From assembly GCA_017959625.1 (NCBI GenBank), contig JAGDAG010000286.1, positions 1 through 12,551 on the forward strand: a stretch of 12,551 nt of DNA, given 5' to 3'. The notes beneath the pieces are model-generated. The model was not told the DNA's origin. It saw only the letters and a list, made by a program, of their open reading frames with translations, and did no database searches. Below, piece by piece: positions 1-6,482 of this stretch. Numbering within the stretch: position 1 is the first letter of the stretch; each line of letters begins with the position of its first letter. The position numbers were made by a program, and so were the translations under genes. The DNA is from Abditibacteriota bacterium. Lineage in GTDB: Bacteria; Armatimonadota; UBA5829.

Positions 1-1396
1 CGTGGTGTCCGACTGCGGCGCGGTGGAGGATTTCCATGTGCACCAGAAGGTGACGAGCTGTACAGCCGAGTCTGCCGGAAAAGCCGTGAGAGCGGGCTGC
101 GACCTGAACTGCGGCTATGCGTATTCCAACCTGGACAAGGCGGTGCGGGACGGCTACGTGACGGAAGAAGAGATAGACCGGGCAGTGGAAAGGCTCATGG
201 CGACCCGCATGAAGCTGGGGCTTTTTGCCGACGACGACCCTTATGCGGATATCCCCTACGATATAGTGGATTGTCCCGAACATAAGGAGGTTGCTCTTGA
301 GGCCGCGGAAGAGAGCATCGTGATGCTGAAAAACGAAGAGGCGTTCCTGCCCGTTAACGTCAATACCCTGAGGAACATCGCCGTGATAGGCCCCAACGCG
401 GACGACGAGGCCGTGTATTGGGGCAATTACAACGGTTTTCCTTCCAAAACGGCTACCGTGCTGGACGCCGTGAGAGACGCCGCGCCGGACACCTGCCGCG
501 TGTGGTACGCCAAAGGCTGCGGGAGAGGAGCGCAGGAAGACTTCATGCATGACAACGGCGGCATAACCGAAGCCGTTTCCGCCGCCGAAAGAAGCGACCT
601 TGCGGTGCTTGCCGTAGGCCTTGATTCAAAGATAGAAGGCGAGGAAGGAGACGGCGGCGACAGGACCGATATCGGGCTTACCGGAAAGCAGTGCGAGCTC
701 ATCGAAGCGGTGGCCGGCACCGGCGTTCCCGTGGCGCTTGTCATAATCAGCGGCGGGCCCGTGACAGTGGATACGGACAAATATCCCAATATAAAGGCGG
801 TGCTTTACGCCTGCTACGGCGGACAGTCCGCCGGGACCGCTGTAGCCAACGTGATATTCGGCAATTACAATCCCGCGGGGCGCCTGCCCTATACCATAGT
901 GCGCAGCGCAGACGATCTGCCCCCCTTTGAAGACTACTCCATGGAAGGCAGGACCTACAGGTATTTCCCGAAGGATAAAACGCCTCTCTATCCCTTCGGC
1001 TTCGGCCTTGGCTTTTCCGCGTTTGAGTATTCCAATGCGAAGGCGGAATGCGAAGATCCGGAGAAGGAAGGGATCACTGTCTCCTTCGATATCACCAACA
1101 CCGGAAAATATGCCGGCGACGAGGTGGCGGAAGTGTATATCACCGGCAGGGCGGATTGCCCCTGCAGATACCCCGTCCGCCAGCTTGCGGCGTTTGACAG
1201 GCTGTATATCGAAGCGGGCGCGACCGAGAAATGCGTACTGCATATAGATCCCCGGAGCCTGTGCTGGTATAACGACGAAGGAGAAAGAGTGTTTTCCCAC
1301 ACAAGGCTCACTCTTTCAGCGGGCGGCAATCAGGGAGACGCGCGTTCTCTGGAATTAGGCGGGACGAAGCCCCTGGAATTTACCGTTGATATATAG
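1..1396 (+). CDS. Glycoside hydrolase family 3 beta-xylosidase/beta-glucosidase, C-terminal part (5' end outside window)
   Basis: The frame is open from the left edge (first full codon at base 2) and ends with TAG at 1394-1396, giving 464 residues; roughly the first third of a GH3 enzyme is missing. The second to fifth visible residues are VSDCG; the Asp of the GH3 SDW/SDC-type motif is the catalytic nucleophile. The alpha/beta sandwich domain follows: EESIVMLKNE near 104, IAVIGPNADD near 125, YWGNYNG near 139, and a segment with EGEEG (212-216) and GGDRT where GH3 xylosidases carry the acid/base Glu. A fibronectin III-like domain fills about 350 to the end (DITNTGKYAGDEVAEVY). SDCGA, GNYNG and EGEE...GGDRT resemble bacterial GH3 beta-xylosidases more than classical cellobiases. 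These enzymes remove xylose or glucose from the non-reducing ends of oligosaccharides. No signal peptide can be judged because the N-terminus is absent. No terminator is visible before the next promoter. Confidence 0.93.
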   Translation, partial: VVSDCGAVEDFHVHQKVTSCTAESAGKAVRAGCDLNCGYAYSNLDKAVRDGYVTEEEIDRAVERLMATRMKLGLFADDDPYADIPYDIVDCPEHKEVALEAAEESIVMLKNEEAFLPVNVNTLRNIAVIGPNADDEAVYWGNYNGFPSKTATVLDAVRDAAPDTCRVWYAKGCGRGAQEDFMHDNGGITEAVSAAERSDLAVLAVGLDSKIEGEEGDGGDRTDIGLTGKQCELIEAVAGTGVPVALVIISGGPVTVDTDKYPNIKAVLYACYGGQSAGTAVANVIFGNYNPAGRLPYTIVRSADDLPPFEDYSMEGRTYRYFPKDKTPLYPFGFGLGFSAFEYSNAKAECEDPEKEGITVSFDITNTGKYAGDEVAEVYITGRADCPCRYPVRQLAAFDRLYIEAGATEKCVLHIDPRSLCWYNDEGERVFSHTRLTLSAGGNQGDARSLELGGTKPLEFTVDI

Positions 1397-1417
1397 GCTC
1401 CGGCCTAAAAAAACAAC

Positions 1418-1446
1418 TTGATTTTCAGCGTTTATTGGTATATAAT
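1418..1446 (+). promoter_or_regulatory. Sigma-70-type promoter for the rubrerythrin gene
   Basis: A -35 hexamer TTGATT (1418-1423, four of six consensus bases) and a perfect -10 TATAAT (1441-1446) are separated by exactly 17 bases. Transcription would start near 1453, leaving a leader of about 27 bases before the ATG at 1480. The -10 box lies upstream of that start, which supports it over earlier in-frame start codons. Confidence 0.75.
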
Positions 1447-1467
1447 GTAATTGAAAACATCATTATC

Positions 1468-1475
1468 AGGAGAAG
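1468..1475 (+). promoter_or_regulatory. Shine-Dalgarno site of the rubrerythrin gene
   Basis: AGGAGAAG lies four bases before the ATG at 1480. It decides the start: the frame stays open upstream to a TTG at 1435, but that codon has no such site and falls between the promoter elements. Confidence 0.8.
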
Positions 1476-1479
1476 TGAT

Positions 1480-2022
1480 ATGCCGGAACTTAAAGGAACC
1501 AAAACAGAGGCCAATCTGAAGGAAGCATTTGCCGGAGAATCTCAGGCCAGAAATAAGTACACTTATTACGCCAGCAAGGCCCGCAAGGAAGGCTTTGAAC
1601 AGATAGCGGATATCTTTACCGACAGCGCAAACAACGAAAAGGAACATGCAAAGCTGTGGTTCAAGTTTCTTCATGACGAAGATATCCCCGAGACCATAGC
1701 CAATCTGAAGGACGCCGCCGCGGGCGAGCACGAAGAATGGACAGAAATGTACGTCCGTATGGCAAAGGAAGCCAAGGAAGAGGGCTTTGACAATCTTGCC
1801 GCCCTGTTTGAGCTGGTGGGGAAGATCGAAAAGGCCCACGAAGAGCGCTACAACAAGCTTATTGCCAATCTGGAAGCGGGAAAGGTGTATGCAAAGGATG
1901 ACGTGGTTGTCTGGAAATGCGCCAACTGCGGACATATCCACGTGGCAAAGAATGCTCCGAAGCTTTGCCCCGTGTGCAAGCATCCCCAGTCCTTCTTTGA
2001 GGTAAAGGCCGAGAATTATTAG
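1480..2022 (+). CDS. rbr: Rubrerythrin
   Basis: This 180-residue protein has the full two-domain rubrerythrin layout. Residues 1 to about 135 form a ferritin-like four-helix bundle with the expected diiron ligands: E20 (FAGESQARNKY), E53 and H56 (NEKEH), E83 and E86 (AGEHEEW), E117 and H120 (IEKAHEERY). A C-terminal rubredoxin domain has C147/C150 (CANCGH) and C163/C166 (CPVCKHP) for a single FeS4 iron. Rubrerythrins are cytoplasmic NAD(P)H-linked peroxidases that remove hydrogen peroxide in anaerobes, taking electrons through rubredoxin-type centres. All key residues are present and the length is normal. The gene has its own promoter, leader and terminator, so it is probably monocistronic and stress-inducible (inference). 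The ATG at 1480 was chosen for its Shine-Dalgarno site, its position after the promoter, and because family members begin close to this point. Confidence 0.97.
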   Translation: MPELKGTKTEANLKEAFAGESQARNKYTYYASKARKEGFEQIADIFTDSANNEKEHAKLWFKFLHDEDIPETIANLKDAAAGEHEEWTEMYVRMAKEAKEEGFDNLAALFELVGKIEKAHEERYNKLIANLEAGKVYAKDDVVVWKCANCGHIHVAKNAPKLCPVCKHPQSFFEVKAENY

Positions 2023-2059
2023 AAGAAAACCCGGACAAAAAGTCCCGGAACGTTTTAAA

Positions 2060-2087
2060 GCCTGCCGTTAAGGCAGGCCTTTTTTTT
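2060..2087 (+). terminator. Intrinsic terminator after rubrerythrin
   Basis: A perfect 7-base-pair stem (GCCTGCC at 2060-2066 with GGCAGGC at 2072-2078) and a 5-base loop are followed by a run of eight T (2080-2087). It ends the rubrerythrin transcript 38 bases after the stop codon. A smaller bulged hairpin (about 2030-2048) lies between stop codon and terminator and may help. On the minus strand there is no T-tract of similar strength, so it is not a convincing bidirectional terminator. Confidence 0.88.
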
Positions 2088-2098
2088 GCGGCAGGAGA

Positions 2099-2809
2099 TC
2101 ATTCCCCGCGGGGAGGATATACCGCCGCAACGGAAAAACCGTCCCTGCCGGCGGAGACAAAGGTGTCCAGCGCCTCTTCCCCGGCGTCTCCGGGCACTAC
2201 CTCTATCTGGTTTTTACAGCCGTCGGTAAGCCACGATAACACGGAAAAAAACAGGATTATGGCGATGAGGTATTTTATGCAGCCCCAGCATCCCGAGCAG
2301 CCGCAGGCTCCGCCGCCGCGGGGCCGGTCGCCGTAAAAGCCGCCGTCTGTTTTTTTGTTATAATCCGGGATATAGCCGGAGGACGTGAAATCCGCCGCTT
2401 CGGTCCCGGGGGTCCCGGGGACTATGGCGTAGCCCGACGGGGTGAGAGTGATCTTATAGGGGTGGGCGTCGGATATGAGCAGAGTCTGCATATCCAGCTC
2501 TCCGGCTTCCAGAAGCAAATAGACTTCTTCTTCGGTGACGGCTTCAAAAAAGCGGCTGTGCCCCTGAAAGGTGTAAAGCCTTCGGTAGCCCTCCGGAGCA
2601 TCTTCCGAGATGTTCCGGTCGTACCGCGCGCGTTTTTCCGGGTCGCCCAGAATGTCGTAGGCCCGGTTTATGGCCTTGAACAGTTCTTCCGCATCGGGAG
2701 TTTTGTTTATATCGGGATGGTATTTCCGCGCAAGCTGTCTGTACGCAGACTTGATCTCTTCCTGGGAAGCGCCGGGAGAGACACCCAGTATTTTGTAAAG
2801 GTCGTTCAT
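2099..2809 (-). CDS. Membrane-anchored J-domain (DnaJ-like) protein, short paralogue
   Basis: This 236-residue protein begins with a J domain (about 1-66) carrying the HPD triad at 31-33, the residues that stimulate the ATPase of a DnaK/Hsp70 partner. There is no G/F-rich region, zinc-finger domain or DnaJ C-terminal substrate domain, so it is not a canonical DnaJ. Residues 78-131 form a small module also found in the adjacent paralogue. A cysteine cluster, CGCSGCWGC (169-177), lies just before one predicted membrane segment (about 179-195). A short tail of about 40 residues would lie outside the membrane, leaving the J domain in the cytoplasm. The ATG at 2809 matches the paralogue's N-terminus but has no clear Shine-Dalgarno sequence. 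A terminator lies upstream, between it and the paralogue's gene, so it may be expressed only by read-through or from an unseen promoter. Its likely role is recruiting Hsp70 to the membrane; the client is unknown. Confidence 0.9.
   Translation of the reverse strand: MNDLYKILGVSPGASQEEIKSAYRQLARKYHPDINKTPDAEELFKAINRAYDILGDPEKRARYDRNISEDAPEGYRRLYTFQGHSRFFEAVTEEEVYLLLEAGELDMQTLLISDAHPYKITLTPSGYAIVPGTPGTEAADFTSSGYIPDYNKKTDGGFYGDRPRGGGACGCSGCWGCIKYLIAIILFFSVLSWLTDGCKNQIEVVPGDAGEEALDTFVSAGRDGFSVAAVYPPRGE
2701..2728. repeat. 28-base direct repeat, copy 1 (J-domain HPD region)
   Basis: These 28 bases are identical to 3835-3862. On the minus strand they encode the start of J-domain helix III, including the HPD triad (RKYHPDINK region). 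They are the most conserved trace of the duplication that produced the two J-protein genes. Confidence 0.85.
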
Positions 2810-2826
2810 TGCGCGCGGAGCCCCAT

Positions 2827-2852
2827 AAAAAGACAGCCCTTCCGGGCTGTCT
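2827..2852 (-). terminator. Intrinsic terminator between the two J-protein genes
   Basis: Read on the minus strand, a perfect 9-base-pair stem (AGACAGCCC with GGGCTGTCT, plus-strand 2831-2852) with a 4-base loop is followed by five T (plus-strand A at 2827-2831). The hairpin begins inside the TGA stop codon (2852-2854) of the longer J-protein gene. It should end most transcription about 18 bases before the start of the shorter paralogue. Confidence 0.82.
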
Positions 2853-3943
2853 CAACGTATGAATTCGTCATAAGTGACAACTGTTATTTCGGAGTTCGCT
2901 TCCGAAACGGGCTTCAGGCTGAGGCGGGTCTTTGATCTCGTGCCCTGGCTGAGGGCAAGGAATATCCTGCATTTGGCGCAGAGGCTGTTCTGCCCCACAG
3001 TGTCGGGCCCCGTCCATTCGCTTGCCGGGAAATTGGTGTAATAAACGGCGAAATTGCCTGCAGGCATGGTGATCTTTGCCGTTTTGCCCTTATAAATATA
3101 CACGGAAAGGACACGTTCGCCGGTGTCCGCGTTTTTTATGAGGACATAGTAATAATCGTTTCCCTTGGGGACGGATACTTCGACAGGAATATTGCCCGCA
3201 ATGTTCTGGTACCACTGTATGGCTCCGTTGGGCGGCATCCCCGCCACCGGCGAATTCGGCTGGACGGTTTCTTTCGGCATGTCCGCCATAGGGTCGGCGA
3301 TGACCGTTTCGTTGGTATAGGAAGACCTTGACGATATGGTAAAATTCATAAAGAACTGGATGGCTGCGATTATTATGATACAGCCGAACAGTATAATGAG
3401 CACTATCCCTCTGGTGGAATGTATCATGTCGTACCAGTAAAAATGCAGGGCGTCCCTCAGATTGCCTTCGGGTTCGGTCTCATCCTGGACGTAGCCGCCG
3501 TTTTTGGCGGTATTTTCCTGCTTTTTGGACATCTCCACGGGGACAAAGGTCACCTTTGAGCCGTCGAAGGCGGAGATCCTGTACGGTTTGCCCCTGTGAA
3601 AAATTATGGTGGACTGGTCTATCCGTTCTTTGTTAAGGCATCTCACCAGAGTCGCCAGAGATACGCCTTCGTAGCGCCGGTTCGTGCCGGTAAAGCTGTA
3701 ATTGTTATCGTTGCTTCTGCGGACGTCCTCTTCCTCTGCCCTGAGGTCCGCGTCATATATATTTTTCTTGACGGGGTTCTTCAGCACGGAATAGGCTTCG
3801 TTGATCTCCCTGAATATCTCCTCGGCGTCGGGGCTTTTGTTTATATCGGGATGGTATTTCCGAGCCTTGGCATGATACGCCGCCTTGATGGCATCCTGCG
3901 AAGACAACCTTGGAACGTCTAGTATTTTGTAATAATCTTTCAT
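2852..3943 (-). CDS. Membrane-anchored J-domain (DnaJ-like) protein with extracytoplasmic C-terminal domain, long paralogue
   Basis: This 363-residue protein has an N-terminal J domain (about 1-66, HPD at 31-33). Residues 82-136 form the module shared with the neighbouring paralogue: YSFTGTNRRYEGV here aligns with YTFQGHSRFFEAV there, and GKPYRI with AHPYKI. One strongly hydrophobic membrane segment lies at about 179-199. After a Pro-rich linker, a C-terminal domain of about 125 residues (from WYQNIAGNIP near 240) looks beta-rich, with YYVLIKNADTGERVLSVYI and a later CAKC motif. J proteins with a similar C-terminal domain occur in various Firmicutes-like bacteria (recalled, not searched). The expected topology is J domain in the cytoplasm and C-terminal domain outside. 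No zinc finger or canonical DnaJ C-terminal domain is present, so a dedicated Hsp70 recruiter at the membrane is more likely than a general chaperone. The start at 3943 gives a complete J domain; its ribosome-binding site is weak. It diverges from the sugar-transport operon. Confidence 0.9.
   Translation of the reverse strand: MKDYYKILDVPRLSSQDAIKAAYHAKARKYHPDINKSPDAEEIFREINEAYSVLKNPVKKNIYDADLRAEEEDVRRSNDNNYSFTGTNRRYEGVSLATLVRCLNKERIDQSTIIFHRGKPYRISAFDGSKVTFVPVEMSKKQENTAKNGGYVQDETEPEGNLRDALHFYWYDMIHSTRGIVLIILFGCIIIIAAIQFFMNFTISSRSSYTNETVIADPMADMPKETVQPNSPVAGMPPNGAIQWYQNIAGNIPVEVSVPKGNDYYYVLIKNADTGERVLSVYIYKGKTAKITMPAGNFAVYYTNFPASEWTGPDTVGQNSLCAKCRIFLALSQGTRSKTRLSLKPVSEANSEITVVTYDEFIR
3835..3862. 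repeat. 28-base direct repeat, copy 2 (J-domain HPD region)
   Basis: Identical to 2701-2728, about 1.13 kb away in the same orientation. It encodes the same J-domain segment in the longer paralogue. The bases on both sides differ, so the identical block is exactly 28 bases. Confidence 0.85.
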
Positions 3944-3961
3944 TTCCGCTCTTAAAAGGAT

Positions 3962-4005
3962 AGTATAGCATATTTATTATATATCAAAAGAGAGCCGTAA
4001 AGCAA
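3962..4005 (-). promoter_or_regulatory. Candidate promoter for the J-protein genes
   Basis: This is a strongly AT-rich stretch just upstream of the start at 3943. On the minus strand a perfect TATAAT (plus-strand 3976-3981) lies 18 bases after a weak -35 TTGCTT (plus-strand 4000-4005). A second -10-like TATACT (plus-strand 3962-3967) is closer to the gene but has no good -35 partner. The choice between them is open. Confidence 0.45.
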
Positions 4006-4132
4006 TAGAGGCCGGAAAAAAAGCGTGATTTTTTTGCCTTCACGGGCCCCGGGCCGGTTTGCTTTGCACCGTTTTTAAGACCAAACGCACAGATGCCTTG
4101 TTCCTTGCCCCCTGCCGGCCATGCCGTTTTGC

Positions 4133-4161
4133 TTGAATAATTATACGCTTTATGGTATAAA
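4133..4161 (+). promoter_or_regulatory. Sigma-70-type promoter of the six-gene transport/sensor operon
   Basis: A -35 TTGAAT (4133-4138, four of six) and a -10 TATAAA (4156-4161, five of six) are separated by exactly 17 bases. The predicted transcription start near 4168 leaves a leader of about 23 bases before the TTG start at 4191. It is the only convincing plus-strand promoter found ahead of the tightly packed genes that follow. Confidence 0.72.
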
Positions 4162-4190
4162 TTAATTAGTAAACCAAGCAGGGTAAACGA

Positions 4191-6482
4191 TTGAAAAGAA
4201 CACTTATATTGCTTATACTGATACTCTCGTCGGCGGTATCCTGGGGCAGGGAGACCATCACCTTCTGGTACGGCGCTTCACCCGGCGAACGCACCGCATA
4301 CGAGAAGATGATAAAGGATTTTGAAAAACAGAATCCCGACATAAAGGTGAACGGAGTGCTGGTGCCCCAGGCGTACGTGGAACGAAAGCTTACGCTGTCT
4401 ATTGCCGGCAAGGTGCCTCCCGACGTAGTGCGTTTCTACGCTCATCTGGGAGGCGGCATGATGAGCCGCGGCGCTCTGGAGCCTCTGGACGGGCTTATAA
4501 AAGAAGATTCCTACAGCCTGGAGGATTTTTATCCCGCAGGCCTCAGCCAGAATACCTTCGGGGGCGTTCTTTACGGGCTGCCCTGGGTGCTGAGCCCCAA
4601 CGCCCTGTATTACAACAAGGCCCTGTTCAGGGAAGCCGGGCTCGACCCGGAAAGGCCTCCCCGGACCTGGGAGGAGCTGAAGGTATATTCCCGAAAGCTT
4701 ACAAAATACGGCAAAAACGGAAAACCCGTCCGTCTGGGGTATTCCGCCTTTCTGTATAATCCCAATAATTTTGCCATGTATCTCTGGCAGCTTGGCGGCG
4801 AGCTCGTGGATCCCGATACCCGGAGAGCGGCTTTCAATACCCCCGAGGGGAAAGAGGCGCTTCTCTTTATGAGCGATTTCATCAAAGAGGAAACCGGGGA
4901 CGTGACAAGCCTTCAGAATTTCAACTCCGAGTTCAAGGGCAACGTCAACGATCCCTTCGGCAACGGCGCCGTGGCGATGTTTGTGGACAACCCTTATAAA
5001 TCTTCTATCTTCAAAGCAAATTATCCCGATCTCGATTACGGTATAGCCACCGTTCCCTTCAAAGACAAGCCGGCCAGCGAGATAGTGGGCAATTCCCTGG
5101 TGATCCCCAGGGGCTCGAAGCATAAACGCGCCGCCTGGGAATTCATCAAGTTTGCGGCAAGCCGCAGGCAGATGATAAACGTCTGCAGCGCGGGAGGCAG
5201 GATACCTGCCAGAAGGTCTGCCGCCACCGACCCCGTCTTTTATCGGGATCCCATCTTCAGGGGCTTCATCGACCAGCTTGCATACGGAGAGACCATACCC
5301 ATCGTTCCCGGCTGGGCGGAAGCTTCCGCCGAGATGGCTTCAGAAATAGAGCTTTATCTCAAGGGCAAAAAAACGGCGGAAGAGGCCCTTTCGGATGCGG
5401 AAAAAAAGGTGAATGGGGTGATCGCCCGGGCAGAAGAGGATATGAGCGGCTTCAAGCCGGTAAGATGGAGGCTTTTAGGCGTCCTGTTTGCGGTCCTGCT
5501 CGTATGCTGCGCCCTGCTGGTCCTGTGGCTGACCCTGAAGGAAACCAAGGGCCACCCCCGGGAACGCAGAGAGGCGGGAGAGTTTTATCTGCTCATACTG
5601 CCCTGGCTTATCGGCTTCGTGGTGCTTACTCTGGGCTCCGTTTTGGCTTCTTTGGTGTTTTCTTTTGCCAAATGGGACGTGATCAATACGGCTTATTCCG
5701 TGGGTTTCCGGAATTTCGCCGAGCTCTTCGGAGACGTCCGGTTCATCAAATCCATATGGGTCACTCTGTCTTATACCGTGTGGGCAGTGCCCCTTTCCAT
5801 CGTGTTCGGCCTTTTTGTCAGCGTTCTGCTCAACAGGGCCGGACGCTTCGTGGAGATAGCCCGTACTCTGTATTACCTGCCTTCGGTGATAAGCGGAGTC
5901 GCCACCTCGGTATTGTGGATCAATATTTTTGCTCCCGCGGGGCTTCTCAATAACTTTCTCGGGCTCCATATAGTTCCCTGGATAGAAAACGGAAGGCTAG
6001 TATGGCTTTCCATGATGAACAACGCGGACGGCTGGCTGCTGGTCCCGGAGCTTTGTATCCCCGCTTTTGTGATAATGAGCGTCTGGTCGGTAGGTTCAAG
6101 CATGATCATATATCTGGCGGCGCTCCAGGGGGTCCCGACAGCGCTTTACGAGGCAGCGGATCTGGACGGCGCCGGAGGGTTCCGCAAGCTGGTCTCCGTC
6201 ACGATACCCCTTATCACGCCGGCGATATTTTACCAGCTGACTACGGGCATAATATTCAGCCTCCAGATGTTCACCCAGGCCTTTATCCTCAACAACGGGT
6301 CCGGGGGGCCGGAGGACGCTTCGCTTTTTTACGGGCTGTATCTTTATAACCAGGCCTTCGGATATCTGAATATAGGCAAGGCGTCCGCCATGGCCTGGAT
6401 GCTGTTCGTGGTGGTTATGATCATCACCCTGATTAATTTCAGGCTTGCCAGAAAATGGGTGTATTACGAGAGTGAATCATGA
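4191..6482 (+). CDS. Fused sugar ABC transporter: extracellular solute-binding protein (family 1) joined to a MalF/UgpA-type permease
   Basis: One uninterrupted 763-residue frame contains two transporter subunits. Residues 1-19 are a hydrophobic signal sequence without a lipobox cysteine. About 20-425 is a UgpB/MalE-like binding protein (ITFWYGASPGE, then LYGLPWVLSPNALYYNKALF). A membrane segment at about 427-449 (LLGVLFAVLLVCCALLVLWL) leads to a basic linker (KETKGHPRERRE) and a permease from about 465 (YLLILPWLIGFVVLTLGSVL) with the EAA loop at 654-656 (YEAADLDGAG), which docks the ATPase. The extra segment solves the topology: binding domain outside, basic linker inside, permease N-terminus in the cytoplasm as in unfused homologues. 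The TTG start is the only start codon after the in-frame stop at 4170 that keeps the signal sequence; an AGGG lies 7 bases before it. It overlaps the next permease by 4 bases. The substrate is probably an oligosaccharide; the nearby GH3 gene hints at xylo- or gluco-oligosaccharides. No ATPase subunit is present. Confidence 0.93.
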   Translation: MKRTLILLILILSSAVSWGRETITFWYGASPGERTAYEKMIKDFEKQNPDIKVNGVLVPQAYVERKLTLSIAGKVPPDVVRFYAHLGGGMMSRGALEPLDGLIKEDSYSLEDFYPAGLSQNTFGGVLYGLPWVLSPNALYYNKALFREAGLDPERPPRTWEELKVYSRKLTKYGKNGKPVRLGYSAFLYNPNNFAMYLWQLGGELVDPDTRRAAFNTPEGKEALLFMSDFIKEETGDVTSLQNFNSEFKGNVNDPFGNGAVAMFVDNPYKSSIFKANYPDLDYGIATVPFKDKPASEIVGNSLVIPRGSKHKRAAWEFIKFAASRRQMINVCSAGGRIPARRSAATDPVFYRDPIFRGFIDQLAYGETIPIVPGWAEASAEMASEIELYLKGKKTAEEALSDAEKKVNGVIARAEEDMSGFKPVRWRLLGVLFAVLLVCCALLVLWLTLKETKGHPRERREAGEFYLLILPWLIGFVVLTLGSVLASLVFSFAKWDVINTAYSVGFRNFAELFGDVRFIKSIWVTLSYTVWAVPLSIVFGLFVSVLLNRAGRFVEIARTLYYLPSVISGVATSVLWINIFAPAGLLNNFLGLHIVPWIENGRLVWLSMMNNADGWLLVPELCIPAFVIMSVWSVGSSMIIYLAALQGVPTALYEAADLDGAGGFRKLVSVTIPLITPAIFYQLTTGIIFSLQMFTQAFILNNGSGGPEDASLFYGLYLYNQAFGYLNIGKASAMAWMLFVVVMIITLINFRLARKWVYYESES

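Larger units (their letters stand above)
3944..4190. other. Divergent intergenic region between the J-protein genes and the transport operon
   Basis: The 247 bases hold no credible open frame. Both ends carry promoter-like sequences, facing left at 3962-4005 and right at 4133-4161. The middle (about 4006-4130) has homopolymer runs (seven A at 4016-4022 and seven T at 4029-4035) and a GC-rich block near 4045-4058. No clear operator palindrome, riboswitch or terminator was recognised. Confidence 0.7.

Noticed and set aside
1394..1407. Small hairpin (TAGGC-loop-GCCTA) at the end of the GH3 gene as a terminator
   Set aside because: The 5-base-pair stem is followed by A rather than T on the plus strand, so it does not have intrinsic-terminator form for that gene.
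1435..1479. Possible upstream TTG start for rubrerythrin
   Set aside because: The codon lies between the -35 and -10 elements of the promoter, so it would not be on the transcript; the ATG at 1480 has a good Shine-Dalgarno site.
4016..4035. Seven A, six-base spacer, seven T as a terminator or operator
   Set aside because: An A/T-only stem is too weak for a terminator and no gene ends there in either direction; the symmetry may be chance.
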